In this document: one piece after another, positions 36,960 to 49,800 of the stretch
Numbering within the stretch: the stretch's first letter is position 1
Layout of the letters: every line of letters begins with the position of its first letter
Origin: Methylotenera sp.
Lineage (GTDB): Bacteria > Pseudomonadota > Gammaproteobacteria > Burkholderiales > Methylophilaceae
Assembly: GCA_021732405.1 (NCBI GenBank)
Contig: JAKFVB010000075.1
Coordinates: forward strand, 1-53,851
Direction: 5' to 3'
Length of the DNA: 53,851 bases
Position numbers and translations under genes: made by a program
Notes under the pieces: model-generated
What the model saw: the letters and a program-made list of their open reading frames with translations, nothing else
Database searches by the model: none
Told to the model about the DNA's origin: nothing

Positions 36960-39446
36960 CTAGATGCTATTTAACAGCTGCTTTGGTGGCACATTTAAAT
37001 AGCTGCGAATGACAGACCAAGCGGCTAGCGGGATAAGAAGTGTGGTTAAAACAAAAATACCAATCGCTAAATTGATATTCAATTGATAAGGAATTTCCAA
37101 CACAAAAATACTTAAATATGCACTCAGTGCTACTGCCATCATAATGGCTACTAAAGCCGCCACTAAACCAATGCTGGCAAATTCGGTTAGCATGGCAATA
37201 GTGACTTGCTGGCGAGATGCACCTAAAACTCTTAACAATGCAGATTCTTGCAAGCGCGCTTCACGTGTGGCGATTAATGCGGCATACAACACAATTAATC
37301 CTGCAACTAAGCAAAACATAAACACAAAACCAACCGCCAAAGTCAGCTTATTCATAATGTCGCGCACTTGATTCATGATACTGGCGGTATCAATCACCGT
37401 AAAGTTCGGAAATTGCTGCACCAACGCGTTCATGTCTTGATTTTGCGGCAAATAGAATGCCGTCATGTAACTAGTCGGGTAATCTTTAAGGGTATTTAAT
37501 GGGGTGACAGCAAAAAAGTTAGCGCGCATGCTATCCCATTCCACTTTTCGGATACTTTTTACCGTTAAGTCAATACGGCTACCCGCGATATCATAAGTTA
37601 ACACATCGTTAAGCTGAATATTCAGCGTTTTGGCAATGTCTTCTTCAATCGATACAAATGGCTGTCCTGCTTCATCTGTTTGCCACCAACGCCCTTGCAA
37701 CAGCTTGTTATCGGCTTGCATATTCGCCGCGCTAGATAAATTAAACTCGCGCGAAACTAGTCGTTTAGCACGTTCGTCCTCAAATAAATCTGGGTTAATT
37801 TCCTGATTGTTTTTTGCGACTAATCGCCCGCGAATCATTGGGAATACTTGCGGTTTATCGACTTTTAATGCTTCAATAAACCGTTTAACTGGCTCAACTT
37901 GGTTAGGCTGAATATTAATCACAAACCGATTAGGCGCATCTATCGGCATAGAGCCGCGCCAAGCGTCTAGTAAATCGGTTTTAATCATCATCAGCAACAT
38001 CAACACCATCGCGCCCAAGCTAAAGCCAATCATCTGCGCAATGGATAAACCTAAACGCCGATTCAAATTAGACAAGCCAAAACTGATGGCATACTGACCT
38101 TTAAGTTGCTGACTAATGTGATTTAGTAATTTAGCCAAGCCAAAAGCCAATAAGCCAGCCACTAAACAAATGCCTAAAATACCTGCTAAAAATGCCAAGG
38201 CCAACTGCCAAGTTTTAGCTAATACAGCAATTAAAATCATACTCACGAGAACAATAGGTGCATATTTTAGCCATAGCTTAACAGGTGCTTCTGCCTCATC
38301 ACGCCTTAAAATACGCATAATAGAAATATTTTTTAGCGCTTGAATATGCGGCCACATAATGCTGAACAAAATAGCAAACGAAAGACTAAGCCCCATCATT
38401 ACTGGCATTAAATTGGGGCTAGGTAGCGTTTCTACAAACAACTGGCCTGCGATATAAGCCAGCCCATATTGCAAAACATAGCCAATCACACAGCCCAGCA
38501 CGCCGCCAATCAGCGCCAGCATGGCTGTTTGTAGCAGAAATATTTTCTGTATAACTGCCCTATTCGCGCCAAAACAACGCATTAGAGCGGCAGTATTGGT
38601 GCTTCTTGCCACAAATGGCGCGCTGGCCAGCAGCATCGCCACAATAGACAACACCACGCTTGCCATTGCACTTAACCCTAAAAATGTTTCGGCTTTATCC
38701 AGCGCACTTTTGATTTCTGGTCTGGCGGTTTTAACGTCTTGTATGCGTTCGCTGCGTTTTAGTTTTGGCGTTATGGCTTTAGAAAAACGCGCAATATTAT
38801 CTGCACTGCCCGCAACCAAAAATTGATATTTAACGCGGCTACCAAACTGAATCAATTCGGTTTTGGCGATGTCATCGACATGCATCATCAGACGCGGCGC
38901 AAAGCTGAACATATCGCCACCGCGCGATGATTCGCGCACCAAAATGCCTGCCACTTTGAATTTTGCTGCGCCTACTTCTACCATATCATTAATAGATACA
39001 TTTAAAACTGTAGCCAATCGCGGCTCTAGCCATACCTCATTTTGGTTTGGTGTGTTGCGAATATTTTCTGCTGTTTTTTTAAGGTTAAGTTGAACGTTAA
39101 AATCGCCTCTTAACGGGAAATTATTCTGCACAGCTTTGATTTCAGCCAATTGATTCAGCGAATCGTTAATCACCATGCTAGGGAATTCCAGCGTTGACGT
39201 ACTTTGCAGATTAAATTTTTTGGCAAGCGCCGCATAATCAGCTGGAATCGCATGATCTGAAATCACCACTAAATCGCCGCCTAATAACATGCCGCCCTGT
39301 GAATTTAAATGCAAAGCAATACGATTAATAAAGAAATTGACTGCGGTTATTGATGTCACGGCCAAAATCAGCGCAAACACCATCACGCGCAAATCGCCAG
39401 ATTTCCATTGCGAGAATAATTGCTGGTAGCTTAGTTTAAATATCAT
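36960..39446 (-). CDS. ybbP: FtsX-like ABC transporter permease (YbbP)
   Basis: An 828-residue membrane protein with an N-terminal helix (about 18-40), a periplasmic MacB-like domain, helices near 255-350 and 395-440, a second periplasmic domain, and C-terminal helices (about 695-820), the arrangement of two FtsX-type halves seen in YbbP. Its start overlaps the ybbA stop (ATGA). With YbbA it forms a putative ABC system of the lipoprotein-release/MacB superfamily; the substrate is not established. Synteny with tesA-ybbA-ybbP of E. coli supports the assignment. Confidence 0.88.
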   Translation of the reverse strand: MIFKLSYQQLFSQWKSGDLRVMVFALILAVTSITAVNFFINRIALHLNSQGGMLLGGDLVVISDHAIPADYAALAKKFNLQSTSTLEFPSMVINDSLNQLAEIKAVQNNFPLRGDFNVQLNLKKTAENIRNTPNQNEVWLEPRLATVLNVSINDMVEVGAAKFKVAGILVRESSRGGDMFSFAPRLMMHVDDIAKTELIQFGSRVKYQFLVAGSADNIARFSKAITPKLKRSERIQDVKTARPEIKSALDKAETFLGLSAMASVVLSIVAMLLASAPFVARSTNTAALMRCFGANRAVIQKIFLLQTAMLALIGGVLGCVIGYVLQYGLAYIAGQLFVETLPSPNLMPVMMGLSLSFAILFSIMWPHIQALKNISIMRILRRDEAEAPVKLWLKYAPIVLVSMILIAVLAKTWQLALAFLAGILGICLVAGLLAFGLAKLLNHISQQLKGQYAISFGLSNLNRRLGLSIAQMIGFSLGAMVLMLLMMIKTDLLDAWRGSMPIDAPNRFVINIQPNQVEPVKRFIEALKVDKPQVFPMIRGRLVAKNNQEINPDLFEDERAKRLVSREFNLSSAANMQADNKLLQGRWWQTDEAGQPFVSIEEDIAKTLNIQLNDVLTYDIAGSRIDLTVKSIRKVEWDSMRANFFAVTPLNTLKDYPTSYMTAFYLPQNQDMNALVQQFPNFTVIDTASIMNQVRDIMNKLTLAVGFVFMFCLVAGLIVLYAALIATREARLQESALLRVLGASRQQVTIAMLTEFASIGLVAALVAIMMAVALSAYLSIFVLEIPYQLNINLAIGIFVLTTLLIPLAAWSVIRSYLNVPPKQLLNSI

Positions 39447-40189
39447 GCGCTTAAAGTTTCGCTTAATTGGCCGTTATTCAGCGTTAATGTGCGTTGGCAA
39501 CGTTGCGCCAATTTCACATCATGCGTCACCAAAATCAGCGTTTTACCCGCCGCCTGATTCAAGCTAAAGAGCAAATCAATAATGCGCTCACCTGTAGCTA
39601 AATCTAAATTGCCAGTGGGTTCATCTGCAAACAAAATGGCAGGCTGTGGTGCAAAAGCACGCGCAATCGCCACTCGCTGTTGCTCACCACCAGAAAGCTG
39701 TTTGGGGTAATGATTTAACCGCGTACTTAACCCTACTTTTGCCAGCGTTTCCATCGCGATTTCTTTAGCATTTTTTTGACTAGCCTTGTTTTGATTAGCA
39801 AGCTGCATGGGCAGCATCACATTTTCCAAAGCAGTCATGGTGGGTAATAATTGAAACGATTGAAACACAAAACCCATATGCTTGCCGCGAACAGCTGCGC
39901 GCGCATCTTCATCTAAATCGCTAAAAGCCGCACCTTGTACAGTCACGCTACCGCTAGTTGGATTATCCAGCCCCGCCAGCAAACCGAGTAAGGTTGATTT
40001 ACCAGAGCCAGAACTACCCACAATCGCTACACTCTCACCCAAAGCCACTTGCAGCTGCAAATTGGTTAGAATATCTATCTTGTTTGGCGCTTCGCCCACA
40101 CTTTTGCATAAGTTTGTCGCTAAAATAGCATGGCTGCGCGTTGTTATATCTTGGTCAATCGTTTGAAAATTCTGTTCAGAAAGTAGCAT
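39443..40189 (-). CDS. ybbA: ABC transporter ATP-binding protein (YbbA)
   Basis: A 248-residue ATPase with Walker [11 protein letters not shown]-loop [12 protein letters not shown], signature [14 protein letters not shown], Walker [13 protein letters not shown] and H-loop VTHD. It is close to E. coli YbbA through most of its length ([35 protein letters not shown]). The N-terminal 20 residues are extra compared with YbbA. Its ATG and the tesA ATG face opposite ways with only 2 bp between them, so each gene's promoter must lie inside the other or upstream of that. The stop overlaps ybbP. Confidence 0.9.
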   Translation of the reverse strand: MLLSEQNFQTIDQDITTRSHAILATNLCKSVGEAPNKIDILTNLQLQVALGESVAIVGSSGSGKSTLLGLLAGLDNPTSGSVTVQGAAFSDLDEDARAAVRGKHMGFVFQSFQLLPTMTALENVMLPMQLANQNKASQKNAKEIAMETLAKVGLSTRLNHYPKQLSGGEQQRVAIARAFAPQPAILFADEPTGNLDLATGERIIDLLFSLNQAAGKTLILVTHDVKLAQRCQRTLTLNNGQLSETLSA

Positions 40190-40191
40190 GT

Positions 40192-40836
40192 ATGCGTTCT
40201 CGTTTATTTGATTTTTTAACTCAGTTTTTTACCACTTGGGTTAGTCTTATTCTATTCGCTTTGGTTGCAAGCACGGCACAAGCCGCGCAAACCATCGTTG
40301 TTTTTGGCGATAGCTTATCTGCCGCTTACGGCATCCAACCTAATACAGGTTGGGTCGCTTTGCTAGAAAACAAACTAAAACATCAAAATAGTGCATATAA
40401 AGTTGTTAACGCCAGTATTAGTGGCGAAACGACTAGTGGTGGCTTAACCCGTTTTGATCAAATGCTGAAAGTGCATCAGCCTAAAATTGTGGTGATTGAG
40501 CTTGGTGCAAATGATGGTTTGCGTGGCCTGAGCTTGGACGATATGCAGAGCAATTTGAATAACATGATAGCGCAAGCCAAAGCCAAAAATGCGACCGTGA
40601 TGCTGCTGGGAATGAAAATACCGCCTAATTACGGTATTCAATATACGCAAAAATTTAGCGGCATCTACGAAACTTTAGCCAAACAATATAAGCTGAATTT
40701 GGTGCCTTTTTTCTTAGATGGCGTTGCAGGTAATCGCAGTCTTGTTCAGGACGATGGTCTGCACCCTACCGCTGCTGCACAGCCAAAATTGCTAGAAAAT
40801 ATTTGGCCTAAGCTTGAGGGCTTGCTTAAAAAATAG
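40192..40836 (+). CDS. tesA: periplasmic GDSL esterase/thioesterase I (TesA)
   Basis: A 214-residue lysophospholipase/arylesterase. ATG at 40192 is chosen over the TTG at 40141 because the signal peptide (about 1-31, ending STAQA) then starts normally and the longer form would overlap ybbA. SGNH blocks: nucleophile Ser41 in VVFGDSLSAAYG, Gly in the SISGETTSGG segment, Asn in ELGANDGLRG, and Asp188/His191 in DGLHPTA. It is divergent from ybbA as in E. coli. The stop codon is 1 bp from the tilS stop codon, so no terminator fits between the converging genes. Confidence 0.94.
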   Translation: MRSRLFDFLTQFFTTWVSLILFALVASTAQAAQTIVVFGDSLSAAYGIQPNTGWVALLENKLKHQNSAYKVVNASISGETTSGGLTRFDQMLKVHQPKIVVIELGANDGLRGLSLDDMQSNLNNMIAQAKAKNATVMLLGMKIPPNYGIQYTQKFSGIYETLAKQYKLNLVPFFLDGVAGNRSLVQDDGLHPTAAAQPKLLENIWPKLEGLLKK

Positions 40837-40837
40837 C

Positions 40838-42247
40838 TTAAAGCTGCTGCCAAGTCACAACAAGACCCATTTCATCGGTAGCCGCTTTTAAACTGGTTTC
40901 TACTGCAATATTGGGAATCATTGCCAGCGTTTCACCCACAAAAATAAGCGGTAACTGGCTACGCTGCCAAGGTGGAATTGCAGCTTGCTGCATCACTGTT
41001 TTTAAGCTGCGGCTGGGGCGATTAGAATCAGGTTTAATATGCTCGCCGCCACTGCGCGTTTTTATGCGCAAAATTTTGCTGTCTAAATACTTTAGGCTTA
41101 AACCCTCGCCCAACTTTTTCTCAAAAGTTAACTGCGTTTGATTGGCAAAACTTAACGCCGCCTCGCCTTGCCAGACATAATCAATTGCCAGACTTGGTGT
41201 TTCAGCTACTAAATACGCGTAATCTTGATAACGCCTAATCGTCAAATCACCTTCAGTCTTTAACTGAATTTTAATAGCTGCATCTGATTTCGCATGCAAC
41301 AATTGTTGAGTGATTTGTTGTAATTGCGCCGCGCTGGGCATAAGTACATTGTTTTTTGCAAGCCACCAGCGCAAAACATTATTGATTCGATTTAAATCTA
41401 ACTGCTTCAAAGGCGCCAACGCCAATGTTTTTTCACCCAATTTTTGGGTTAAGTCCGCTTGAGCATCTTGCGCTGCCAGCACATTTAATAAGTCATTTGC
41501 ATCTGCTAAATGTTGCGCGGTGCGCGCCAGCGTTTGTTTAATGGCAGGATATTGCTGCATTAAAATCGGTAGCACGCTATGCCGCATAAAATTGCGGTCA
41601 AATTGCGTATTGGCGTTACTATCATCATCTACCCAGCTCAATTGATGCTGTTGTGCATATGCTTCTAATTCTACCCTGCTGATACTCAGCAGAGGCCGCA
41701 ACAGCTTTCTTGCATCATCGATTGCTGCCATGCCAGACAAACCTTTTACGCCCGCGCCGCGCGCCAGTTGTAACAACAAAGTTTCAGCTTGGTCGTCTTG
41801 ATGATGAGCGGTGCAAATATAATCGGCATCATTTGCCAGCAAAACCGCATAGCGTGCTTGGCGCGCACTCGCTTCAACGCCTAGTCCACTATTAATATCA
41901 ACTTTTACTTTTGAAATAGTCAGTGGAATATTAAGCGCATCGCAGCTTTTTTCACAAAAATCCGCCCATGCATCGGCATGCGCGCTTAAACCATGATGCA
42001 CATGATGGGCGCTGAGTTGGAAAGGTAATGTTTGGCGTAGATTTGCCAATAGATGAAGCAATACAGATGAATCTAAGCCGCCACTTAAACCAATAACGAC
42101 ATGCGACTTAACACATTTTTTTGATGAAAAAATAGTGCTAAAAAAAGTATTAACTTGTGCTGAAAGCGTATCTTGAATCGATGATTTTCGATGCAAATGT
42201 TCTTTTTGCAATGACTTATTTGGCGACTGTTTCTTTGAATTTGCCAT
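40838..42247 (-). CDS. tilS: tRNA(Ile)-lysidine synthetase TilS
   Basis: A 469-residue enzyme that converts C34 to lysidine in the CAU-anticodon tRNA-Ile using ATP and lysine, which is needed to read AUA. The PP-loop SGGLDSS is at 55-61, with the family motifs [18 protein letters not shown] and [22 protein letters not shown], followed by the [14 protein letters not shown] segment and C-terminal substrate-binding domains ([33 protein letters not shown]). The first 50 residues are longer than usual and polar. The start overlaps the end of accA by 32 bp. Confidence 0.94.
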   Translation of the reverse strand: MANSKKQSPNKSLQKEHLHRKSSIQDTLSAQVNTFFSTIFSSKKCVKSHVVIGLSGGLDSSVLLHLLANLRQTLPFQLSAHHVHHGLSAHADAWADFCEKSCDALNIPLTISKVKVDINSGLGVEASARQARYAVLLANDADYICTAHHQDDQAETLLLQLARGAGVKGLSGMAAIDDARKLLRPLLSISRVELEAYAQQHQLSWVDDDSNANTQFDRNFMRHSVLPILMQQYPAIKQTLARTAQHLADANDLLNVLAAQDAQADLTQKLGEKTLALAPLKQLDLNRINNVLRWWLAKNNVLMPSAAQLQQITQQLLHAKSDAAIKIQLKTEGDLTIRRYQDYAYLVAETPSLAIDYVWQGEAALSFANQTQLTFEKKLGEGLSLKYLDSKILRIKTRSGGEHIKPDSNRPSRSLKTVMQQAAIPPWQRSQLPLIFVGETLAMIPNIAVETSLKAATDEMGLVVTWQQL

Positions 42248-43211
42248 AACCCATCAAGCGTGTATAACGAGCGGCTAATAGCTGATCAGTATCTTTTTTC
42301 TGTAAGGCCACCAATTGATCTTTAAGCGTTTTTCGTAAGGATTTCATGGTTAACTCAATATCGCGGTGCGCACCACCTAATGGCTCGCTAACAATGATAT
42401 CCACTAAACCAAGCCCTTTCAGTCTATCGGCAGTAATGGCTAATGTTTCTGCCGCCTCAGCCGCCTTGCTGGCGCTTTTCCATAAAATTGATGCGCAGCC
42501 TTCGGGTGAAATCACCGAATAAGTCGCGTATTGCAGCATTAATAGTTGGTCAACCACACCCAAAGCCAGCGCGCCGCCTGAGCCGCCTTCGCCAATAATC
42601 ACACCAACAATTGGCGTTTTCAGCTCTGCCATCACGTATAGATTTTTGGCAATCGCCTCACTTTGGCCGCGCTCTTCGGCACCAATGCCTGGGTACGCGC
42701 CGGGCGTGTCAATTAAAGTCACAATCGGCAAACCGAATTTTTCTGCTAATCGGTATAAACGCAACGCTTTGCGATAGCCTTCAGGGCGTGGCATACCAAA
42801 ATTGCGATATTGACGCTCTTTTACATCACGGCCTTTTTGATGGCCAATCACGACAACAGGAATACCTTCAAAGCGCGCTAGGCCGCCCACAATCGCAGGA
42901 TCATCTGAGTAAGCACGGTCGCCATGCAACTCTTCAAAATCGGTAAATAATTCACGAATATAGTCTAAGGTGTAAGGTCGTTGAGGATGACGGGCAACTT
43001 GCGAAATTTGCCATGCGCTTAGATTTTGATACGTTTCTTCCAGCAATTTTTTTTGCTTTTTTTGCAGCTGGTCCAGCTCTTTAGAAATATCAAGGCTCTC
43101 ATGCTCATCATGCGAAACCTGCAAAGCTTCGATACGCTTTTCAAGCTCAGCAATTGGCTGCTCAAAATCTAAGTAACTTATTTTAGTGTCTGTGGCGCGT
43201 CTTAATGTCAT
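42216..43211 (-). CDS. accA: acetyl-CoA carboxylase carboxyltransferase subunit alpha
   Basis: A 331-residue subunit that, with AccD, transfers the carboxyl group from biotin to acetyl-CoA to make malonyl-CoA for fatty acid synthesis. Characteristic stretches: [16 protein letters not shown] at the start, [79 protein letters not shown] and [13 protein letters not shown]. The length (331 aa) is close to normal. It lies 31 bp after dnaE on the same strand and overlaps tilS at the other end, as in many betaproteobacteria. Confidence 0.96.
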   Translation of the reverse strand: MTLRRATDTKISYLDFEQPIAELEKRIEALQVSHDEHESLDISKELDQLQKKQKKLLEETYQNLSAWQISQVARHPQRPYTLDYIRELFTDFEELHGDRAYSDDPAIVGGLARFEGIPVVVIGHQKGRDVKERQYRNFGMPRPEGYRKALRLYRLAEKFGLPIVTLIDTPGAYPGIGAEERGQSEAIAKNLYVMAELKTPIVGVIIGEGGSGGALALGVVDQLLMLQYATYSVISPEGCASILWKSASKAAEAAETLAITADRLKGLGLVDIIVSEPLGGAHRDIELTMKSLRKTLKDQLVALQKKDTDQLLAARYTRLMGYGKFKETVAK

Positions 43212-43242
43212 CAGTTTATATTGCTCATTTATTACAAACAGT

Positions 43243-46200
43243 TTAATTATATAGGATTTTAACGTTTTCTTTCGATAACCAATTCGTCAAATGTTGCAAC
43301 AATTCATCATGCAATTCTACACGCCATGCATCGCCCAACATCACACTGACTTGACTTTTTGCATTGTGATACTCAATTTTCACTGGGCACCATTTTTTAT
43401 CTGATTCAGTATTTTTGCGCTTATATGGATTCAATATCGCGGTTAGCTTTGCTGCATCCGATTGCCCGTTGCACGAAATTTTGAGCATGCTGGCATAATG
43501 GCTGCGCGCAGCGGCTAAATCGTATAATTTACGCGCATTAACTCGTATGCCGCCAGAAAACTCATCATGACTAACGCGGCCCTCAATCACCAGCAAATTG
43601 TCTTCTTTAATTAAATGCGCACTTTGGTTCAGCATCTCACTACCCACCACTACATCTACGCGCGAAATCGCATCGTCAATCGTCACAATCGCCATTTTTC
43701 CGCGCTGCGTCATGCGCACACGCACACCCACCACAATGCCCGCCATTAATTTGGGTTGATCTTGCGGCGTTAAATCGGCCAATGAGCCGCGCACAAACTG
43801 GCTAACATCCTGTTTTGCATTTAAAAAAGGATGACCGCTTAAATAAAACCCTAATGCCGCTTTTTCTTCAATTAAAGCCTGCTCTGGCGACCACGCTCTA
43901 ACATTAGGTAAATCATGTTTGGTATCAGCAACATCACCAAATAAATTATTTTGCCCAGCATTGCTATTATTTTGCTCAGCCGCCGTTACCGCCATACCTA
44001 CCGCCGCCAATAAAGCCGCGCGATTCGGCTCTAGTTTATCAAAAGCACCAGCGCGAATCAGCGATTCAATCACGCGCTTATTTACTTTGCGTAAATCTAA
44101 TCGATTACAGAAATCGAATAAATCTTTAAAAGGCCCATCGGCTTCGCGCGCTGCTTCAATTAGCTCAATCGCCGCCAAGCCAGTACCCTTAATCGCACCT
44201 AAGCCATACAACATTTGGCTATTATTTAGCGGCGTAAAGCGATAACCACTTTGATTCACATCTGGCGGCAACACTTCTACTTTGTTGGGCGCACAATCGT
44301 CAAAAAAGCTGTGGATATTATCGGTATTATTCATATCCGCCGACATGGTGGCCGCTAAAAACGCAGCAGGATAATGCGCTTTTAAATAAGCCGTATGGTA
44401 AGCAACTAAGGCATAGGCGGCGGCATGCGATTTATTAAAACCATAACCCGCAAACTTTTCTAGCAAATCAAATAACTCGGTCGCCTGCTTTTCGTTAAGG
44501 CCGTTTTTAAGTGAGCCTTCCACAAAAATAGCGCGCTGGGCATCCATTTCTTCTTTTTTCTTTTTGCCCATGGCGCGACGCAGCAAATCCGCACCACCCA
44601 AGCTGTAACCCGCCACTACTTGCGCGATTTGCATCACCTGCTCTTGATAAACCGCAATGCCGTAGGTTTCTTTAAGAATGGATTCTGTCGCTGGATGCGG
44701 ATATTCCACACGTTGTTGACCATGCTTACGACGGCAGAAATCAGGAATCAAATCCATAGGACCAGGTCTATACAAAGCAACCAGCGCAATAATATCTTCA
44801 AAACAATCTGGCTTGGCCTGCTTCAGCATATCCTTCATGCCGCGCGACTCTAGCTGGAAAACCGCCGTGGTATTGGCTGTCTTTAACAAGTTATAGCTGG
44901 CTTTATCGTTAAGCGGCAGTGTTTCAAAACTCAGCGGCGCTTCACCCAATGCGGCGCGCTGTTTATTGGCGTTATTCAGCGCCAATTCCAAAATCGTCAG
45001 CGTTCTTAGGCCCAAAAAGTCAAACTTAACCAAGCCAACTGCTTCTACATCATCTTTGTCATACTGGCTGACCAAGCTGGCGCCATCGGCTTGACAATAG
45101 ATAGGTGAAAAGTCGGATATCTTACCTGGGCTAATCAATACGCCGCCCGCATGCATACCTACGTTTCGCACCAAGCCTTCTAGCCTCAATGCCAGCTCAA
45201 GTAACTCTGCAACTTCTTCTTCTTTTTCGCGCCGCTCTTGTAGTTGCGGCTCTTTTTCCAGCGCGCTGCTTAAGGTAATACCCAATTCCAGCGGGATTAA
45301 TTTGGCAATGCCATCTACAAAATTAAACGGTAAATCCAATACGCGACCCACATCCCGAATCACCGCCTTAGCGGCCATGGTACCGAAGGTAGCGATTTGT
45401 GAAACGGCATCCAAGCCATATTTTTGTTTGACGTAGTCAATGACGCGGTCGCGACCATCCATGCAAAAATCAATATCGAAGTCAGGCATGGAAACCCGGT
45501 CTGGATTTAAAAAACGCTCAAACAGCAAGTTGTATTGCAGCGGATCCAAATCGGTAATATTTAAGCTATAGGCAACCAAAGAACCAGCACCCGAGCCGCG
45601 ACCAGGCCCAACCGGTACGCCATTATTTTTAGCCCAGTTAATAAAATCCGCAACAATTAAGAAATAGCCAGCAAAACCCATTTGGTTAATGATTTTGCAT
45701 TCAAACTCAAGCCTAGTTTCATATTCTGACCGTTTTGCTTCACGTAATTCGCTATCAGGATAAAGACTTTGCAGGCGCGCAGCTAAACCCACGTGTGACT
45801 GTTGCACCAAAAAAGCATCCAAGCTTTCGCCGTTAGGCGTTGGAAAGTTAGGTAAATAATTTTTGCCCAGCTCAATCACTAAATTGCATCGCTTGGCAAT
45901 TTCAACTGTATTCGCCAAGGCTTCAGGCATGTCTGCAAACAGCGCTGACATCTCGGTCTGCGATTTGAAATATTGCTGCTCAGTGAAATTTTTAGGGCGG
46001 CGCTTATCCGCCAGCATGTAGCCCTCAGCGATGCAAGTACGCGCTTCATGCGCTTTAAAATCATCTGGCGTTGTAAATTGTATAGGATGCGTTGCTACGA
46101 CTGGTAAGTTAGTATTGTTTGCTAAAACAAGCACTTGCTGAATTAATAACTCTTGCGCTGGATTACTATTAGCATCTGACACACGCTGTACTTCTAAATA

Positions 46201-46734
46201 GAATCGATTTGCAAATAGCGTAGCCCATGTTTGCGCTAGCTTTGCAGCAAGCGCAGCATTGCCAGCACTTAATGCCGCGCCAATATCACTTTGTGCATTG
46301 CCAGAAATTAATAATAAGCCCTCAGTATTTTGAAGCCATTCAAACTTAAGCTCTGCGCGACCGCGATATTGGTTTTCTAGGTAAGCGCGGCTTAATAAGC
46401 CACACAATTGGCGATAGCCTGTTTTGTTTTGAACCAATAACAATAGACGATGGGCTTGATCGCGATTTTTAGTATTTTCTAGCCAGATATCGCAACCAAC
46501 AATTGGTTTGATGCCACGCCCACGCGCCGCTTTATAAAATTTAATTGCGCCAAATAAATTGCTTAAATCGGTTAAGCCAAGCGCTGGCATGGCGTCTTTG
46601 CTGGCCGCATCAATATAATCATCAATGCGCACAATACCATCGACAATTGAATATTCGCTGTGACAGCGTAAATGCACAAACTGTGGCGGCATTTGCTGAG
46701 TATTTTTTAAAGGGGAATTGGCTTCTTCTTGCAT
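43243..46734 (-). CDS. dnaE: DNA polymerase III alpha subunit DnaE
   Basis: The 1163-residue replicative polymerase catalytic subunit. PHP domain at the N-terminus ([23 protein letters not shown]). Polymerase active-site aspartates are in MPDFDIDF (Asp418, Asp420, Asp422), preceded by [18 protein letters not shown]. Further motifs: [28 protein letters not shown] and [27 protein letters not shown]. Helix-hairpin-helix, OB-fold and C-terminal regions follow. It starts about 15 residues upstream of the usual MPPQFVHLR opening; that inner Met (46692) is an alternative start. Neither has a strong ribosome site. Confidence 0.97.
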   Translation of the reverse strand: MQEEANSPLKNTQQMPPQFVHLRCHSEYSIVDGIVRIDDYIDAASKDAMPALGLTDLSNLFGAIKFYKAARGRGIKPIVGCDIWLENTKNRDQAHRLLLLVQNKTGYRQLCGLLSRAYLENQYRGRAELKFEWLQNTEGLLLISGNAQSDIGAALSAGNAALAAKLAQTWATLFANRFYLEVQRVSDANSNPAQELLIQQVLVLANNTNLPVVATHPIQFTTPDDFKAHEARTCIAEGYMLADKRRPKNFTEQQYFKSQTEMSALFADMPEALANTVEIAKRCNLVIELGKNYLPNFPTPNGESLDAFLVQQSHVGLAARLQSLYPDSELREAKRSEYETRLEFECKIINQMGFAGYFLIVADFINWAKNNGVPVGPGRGSGAGSLVAYSLNITDLDPLQYNLLFERFLNPDRVSMPDFDIDFCMDGRDRVIDYVKQKYGLDAVSQIATFGTMAAKAVIRDVGRVLDLPFNFVDGIAKLIPLELGITLSSALEKEPQLQERREKEEEVAELLELALRLEGLVRNVGMHAGGVLISPGKISDFSPIYCQADGASLVSQYDKDDVEAVGLVKFDFLGLRTLTILELALNNANKQRAALGEAPLSFETLPLNDKASYNLLKTANTTAVFQLESRGMKDMLKQAKPDCFEDIIALVALYRPGPMDLIPDFCRRKHGQQRVEYPHPATESILKETYGIAVYQEQVMQIAQVVAGYSLGGADLLRRAMGKKKKEEMDAQRAIFVEGSLKNGLNEKQATELFDLLEKFAGYGFNKSHAAAYALVAYHTAYLKAHYPAAFLAATMSADMNNTDNIHSFFDDCAPNKVEVLPPDVNQSGYRFTPLNNSQMLYGLGAIKGTGLAAIELIEAAREADGPFKDLFDFCNRLDLRKVNKRVIESLIRAGAFDKLEPNRAALLAAVGMAVTAAEQNNSNAGQNNLFGDVADTKHDLPNVRAWSPEQALIEEKAALGFYLSGHPFLNAKQDVSQFVRGSLADLTPQDQPKLMAGIVVGVRVRMTQRGKMAIVTIDDAISRVDVVVGSEMLNQSAHLIKEDNLLVIEGRVSHDEFSGGIRVNARKLYDLAAARSHYASMLKISCNGQSDAAKLTAILNPYKRKNTESDKKWCPVKIEYHNAKSQVSVMLGDAWRVELHDELLQHLTNWLSKENVKILYN

Positions 46735-46792
46735 GGCGATATTTTACTCGCTCGCTCAAAAAATTGATGCAAAATATTGCGCTTCAAAAGTA

Positions 46793-46821
46793 AAAAATCC
46801 ACCAAAATTCGGTGGATTTTT
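46793..46821 (-). terminator. intrinsic terminator after chpA
   Basis: AAAAATCCACC (46793-46803), 7-nt loop, GGTGGATTTTT (46811-46821). An 11-bp stem with a T-run on the minus strand starting 22 bp after the chpA stop codon; it separates the pilus chemotaxis operon from dnaE. Confidence 0.85.
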
Positions 46822-46842
46822 ATGGTTAAGTATTGCTGTAAA

Positions 46843-49800
46843 TTAATGCTTGGTTTGCTGTTTAGCTAGCAATTCGTTCACTTTTCCAATCAATTCATCA
46901 TCTTGAACAGGTTTACCAAAGAAAGCATCTACGCCAATTTCTTTCGCTAAATTTTGATGTTTATCTGCAGTACGCGAGCTAATCATAATCAACGGCGTGT
47001 TTGCTGTACGCGCATCATCACGAATATTACGCGCCAAGCCAAAACCATCCATTCGCGGCATTTCAATGTCGGTTAGGATAATGTCGGGTGTTGATTCTTG
47101 CAATACTTGCATTGCATCCATACCATCTTTAGCAAGTAACACTTCGTAGCCCTCGCGCTCCAATAAACGACCCAACACTTTACGCATGGTGAGTGAATCA
47201 TCTACTACTAAGGCACGCGGTTTGGCTGTGACTACGGCTACTTTTTTAGGCGATTTAACCACAACGCTGCCCACTGCTAATATTTCACGATTGGCCAACT
47301 GTACTGGGTTAATAATCAGCATAATACTACCGTCCCCAGCTACTGTAGCGCCCACAATGCCAGGCACACGCGCCAATTGCGCACCAATTGGTTTCATCAC
47401 GGCTTCTTGGTTGCCGACCACTTCATCAATATGTAAAGCAGTGTTATAAGAACCACTGCGCAACAGCAGAATAGACGAATATGCATGGTCTTCTGGCTGG
47501 TGCTCTTCATGATCAAGCAATTTAGATAAGTAATGAATCGGATATTTTTTATCTGCCCAAGTAATTTCGCCTGCCGCATAAGCATTCACTAAATCTTGGC
47601 GTTTAATTTTTTGCGCTTGCTCAATCATACCAACTGGCAAAGCGTACACCGTCTCGCCCGAACGCACCGCCAGCACTTGGGCCACGGTTAGTGTCACGGG
47701 TAAATGCACACTAAACACAGTGCCTTTGCCAAACTCGCTATTTAAATCGACGCGCCCACCCAAGCCACTAATATCATTGCGCACCACATCTAAACCAACA
47801 CCGCGACCCGCAATTTGCGATACTTTATCGGCGGTTGAAAAGCCTGATTCAAAAATAATCGACATTAATGATTGCTCAGTCACTTCTGAGCTTGCGTCTA
47901 GTAAGTTGTTTTGAATCGCTTTTTCTTTAACGCGCTGTAAGTTAATACCTGCGCCATCATCAGTCACTGTAATGTGAATCTCATCATTATCTTGAATAAC
48001 TTTTAGTTTGATTGTGCCAGTTTCTGGTTTACCTTGTTTCTTACGTTCAATAGGTAGTTCTAAACCATGTGCAACTGCATTACGTAATAAATGCTCTAGC
48101 GGTGCGCCTAGTTTATCCAGCACGCTGCGGTCAATTTCTGTTGTTTCACCCTCAATCACTAAATCAACTGATTTTTTTAGTTCTCTGGCAGTTTGACGCA
48201 CAATACGCTGCAAGCGCTCTGCAATTTGCTGGAAAGGCAACATACGCACACCCAGCAGCGTTTGTTGCAAATCACGATTCATACGATTTTGCTGTTGCAA
48301 CGCGGCCTCAGATTGCCCTAAATTGGTCAGTAAGCCATACTGAATCGTTGCCACATCGTTCACGCTCTCTGCAATCATGCGGGTTAGTTCTTGCAAGCGC
48401 GTAAATCGGTCAAACTCTAGCGGGTCAAAATTTTCATTCGATTCTTGCAAAATACTTAAACGAGATTGCAATTGTGTTTCCGCTTCAATTTCTAACTCAC
48501 GCAAATAATTACGTAAGCGTGTAACGCTTTCGGTTAAATCGTTAGAGGATTGTTTAACGCCACTAATTTCTCTTTCCATGCGTGAGCGGGTAATCGAAAT
48601 TTCACCTGCATCATTAATTAAACGGTCGAGTGTGTCTGCACGCATGCGTAAAAACTGTGCTTTACGGTCAATAGCACGGCCAGATGGTGGCGTATCTTGC
48701 TGTTTAATTGCGTTAATGGTTTCTTTAGGCGTACTTTCCAACGTGTCTTCAAAAAAGCTGCCAATCTTATCTAAATCGACAAACATATCGTCAAAACTAA
48801 TATCGACCGTTTTGCGCTTTAATGAACGAATAACCAAATCTTCCATTTCATGCACGGCATCGCCAAGTTCTGCTTGGCCAGCCATACGCGCACTGCCTTT
48901 GAGTGTATGCAAAGCGCGCTGTAATGCGTCTGGGTGTTCTGATTGTTTTGGGTGGGCACGCCACGCACGTAATTCAGTACCAATTTCTGGCAGAATCTCA
49001 CGCGCCTCTTCAATAAACATGGTGAGTAATTCTTGGTCAACTTGCGTTTTATCGAAGCCTGAATGACTGTTTGCATCAGTATGATCAGAATTACTAGCTG
49101 GTGTTCTAGTGTAAGTTTTGCTTTCTGTCGCTAATTTAACTTCATAGTCATCGCGGCTTATTTCAGGAAATTTTTCTTTTACAGGTTCTATTGGGATGAT
49201 ATTTGGTATCGCTTGCTCAGCCGCTACCTCAACTGTTGGTTCCTGATTAATCTCCACATTTTCTTCTGATGGCAATGTAAAGGTAATCTCTGCTACAGCA
49301 ACTGGCTCAATCATGCTGACTGCGCGCGCATTATTTTGTTTAGCTTGCTCGGTAGATTCAAGTAGCACATCAATTAACGCTCTTGCTGAGCGTGGATTGC
49401 GTAATTCAGATATTTTCACCCACATGCTGGATAACATTTTAGCAACGCTGCCATACAGGCTAGTGTGCTGCATTGTCCAATTTTCTACTTCATTCAACCA
49501 TGCTTCCAGTGCACGTCCAAGCTCACCCATTGTTTTAAACTCTGCTGCAAGCGCGTTACTAGCCAAGGTATGAGCCGCCACTTTTGCCTCTGCTGAGGGC
49601 GTTAAGTTGACATCGGTAGTGAGTCTTGCGGCGTCTTGCTCAATAGTTGTGATGTTTTGCATGCTTTCTTTGACGAAAATATCGTAGAAAGCACGACTCA
49701 TCTTGCGGGTGCCACCTATCAATACTTGTGGCTCTGGTTTTTTCGCTTTTTTCGCTACTACTGATGCTGTAGTCTGAGTTTTTTGCGCAATTTCCGCATT

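Noticed and set aside
40141..40191. Longer TTG start for tesA
   Set aside because: It would overlap ybbA coding DNA and bury the signal peptide 17 residues in.
48578..49066. A 162-codon plus-strand ORF within chpA
   Set aside because: Antisense to the conserved third HPt and dimerisation region, Ser/Arg-rich composition, no start signals.
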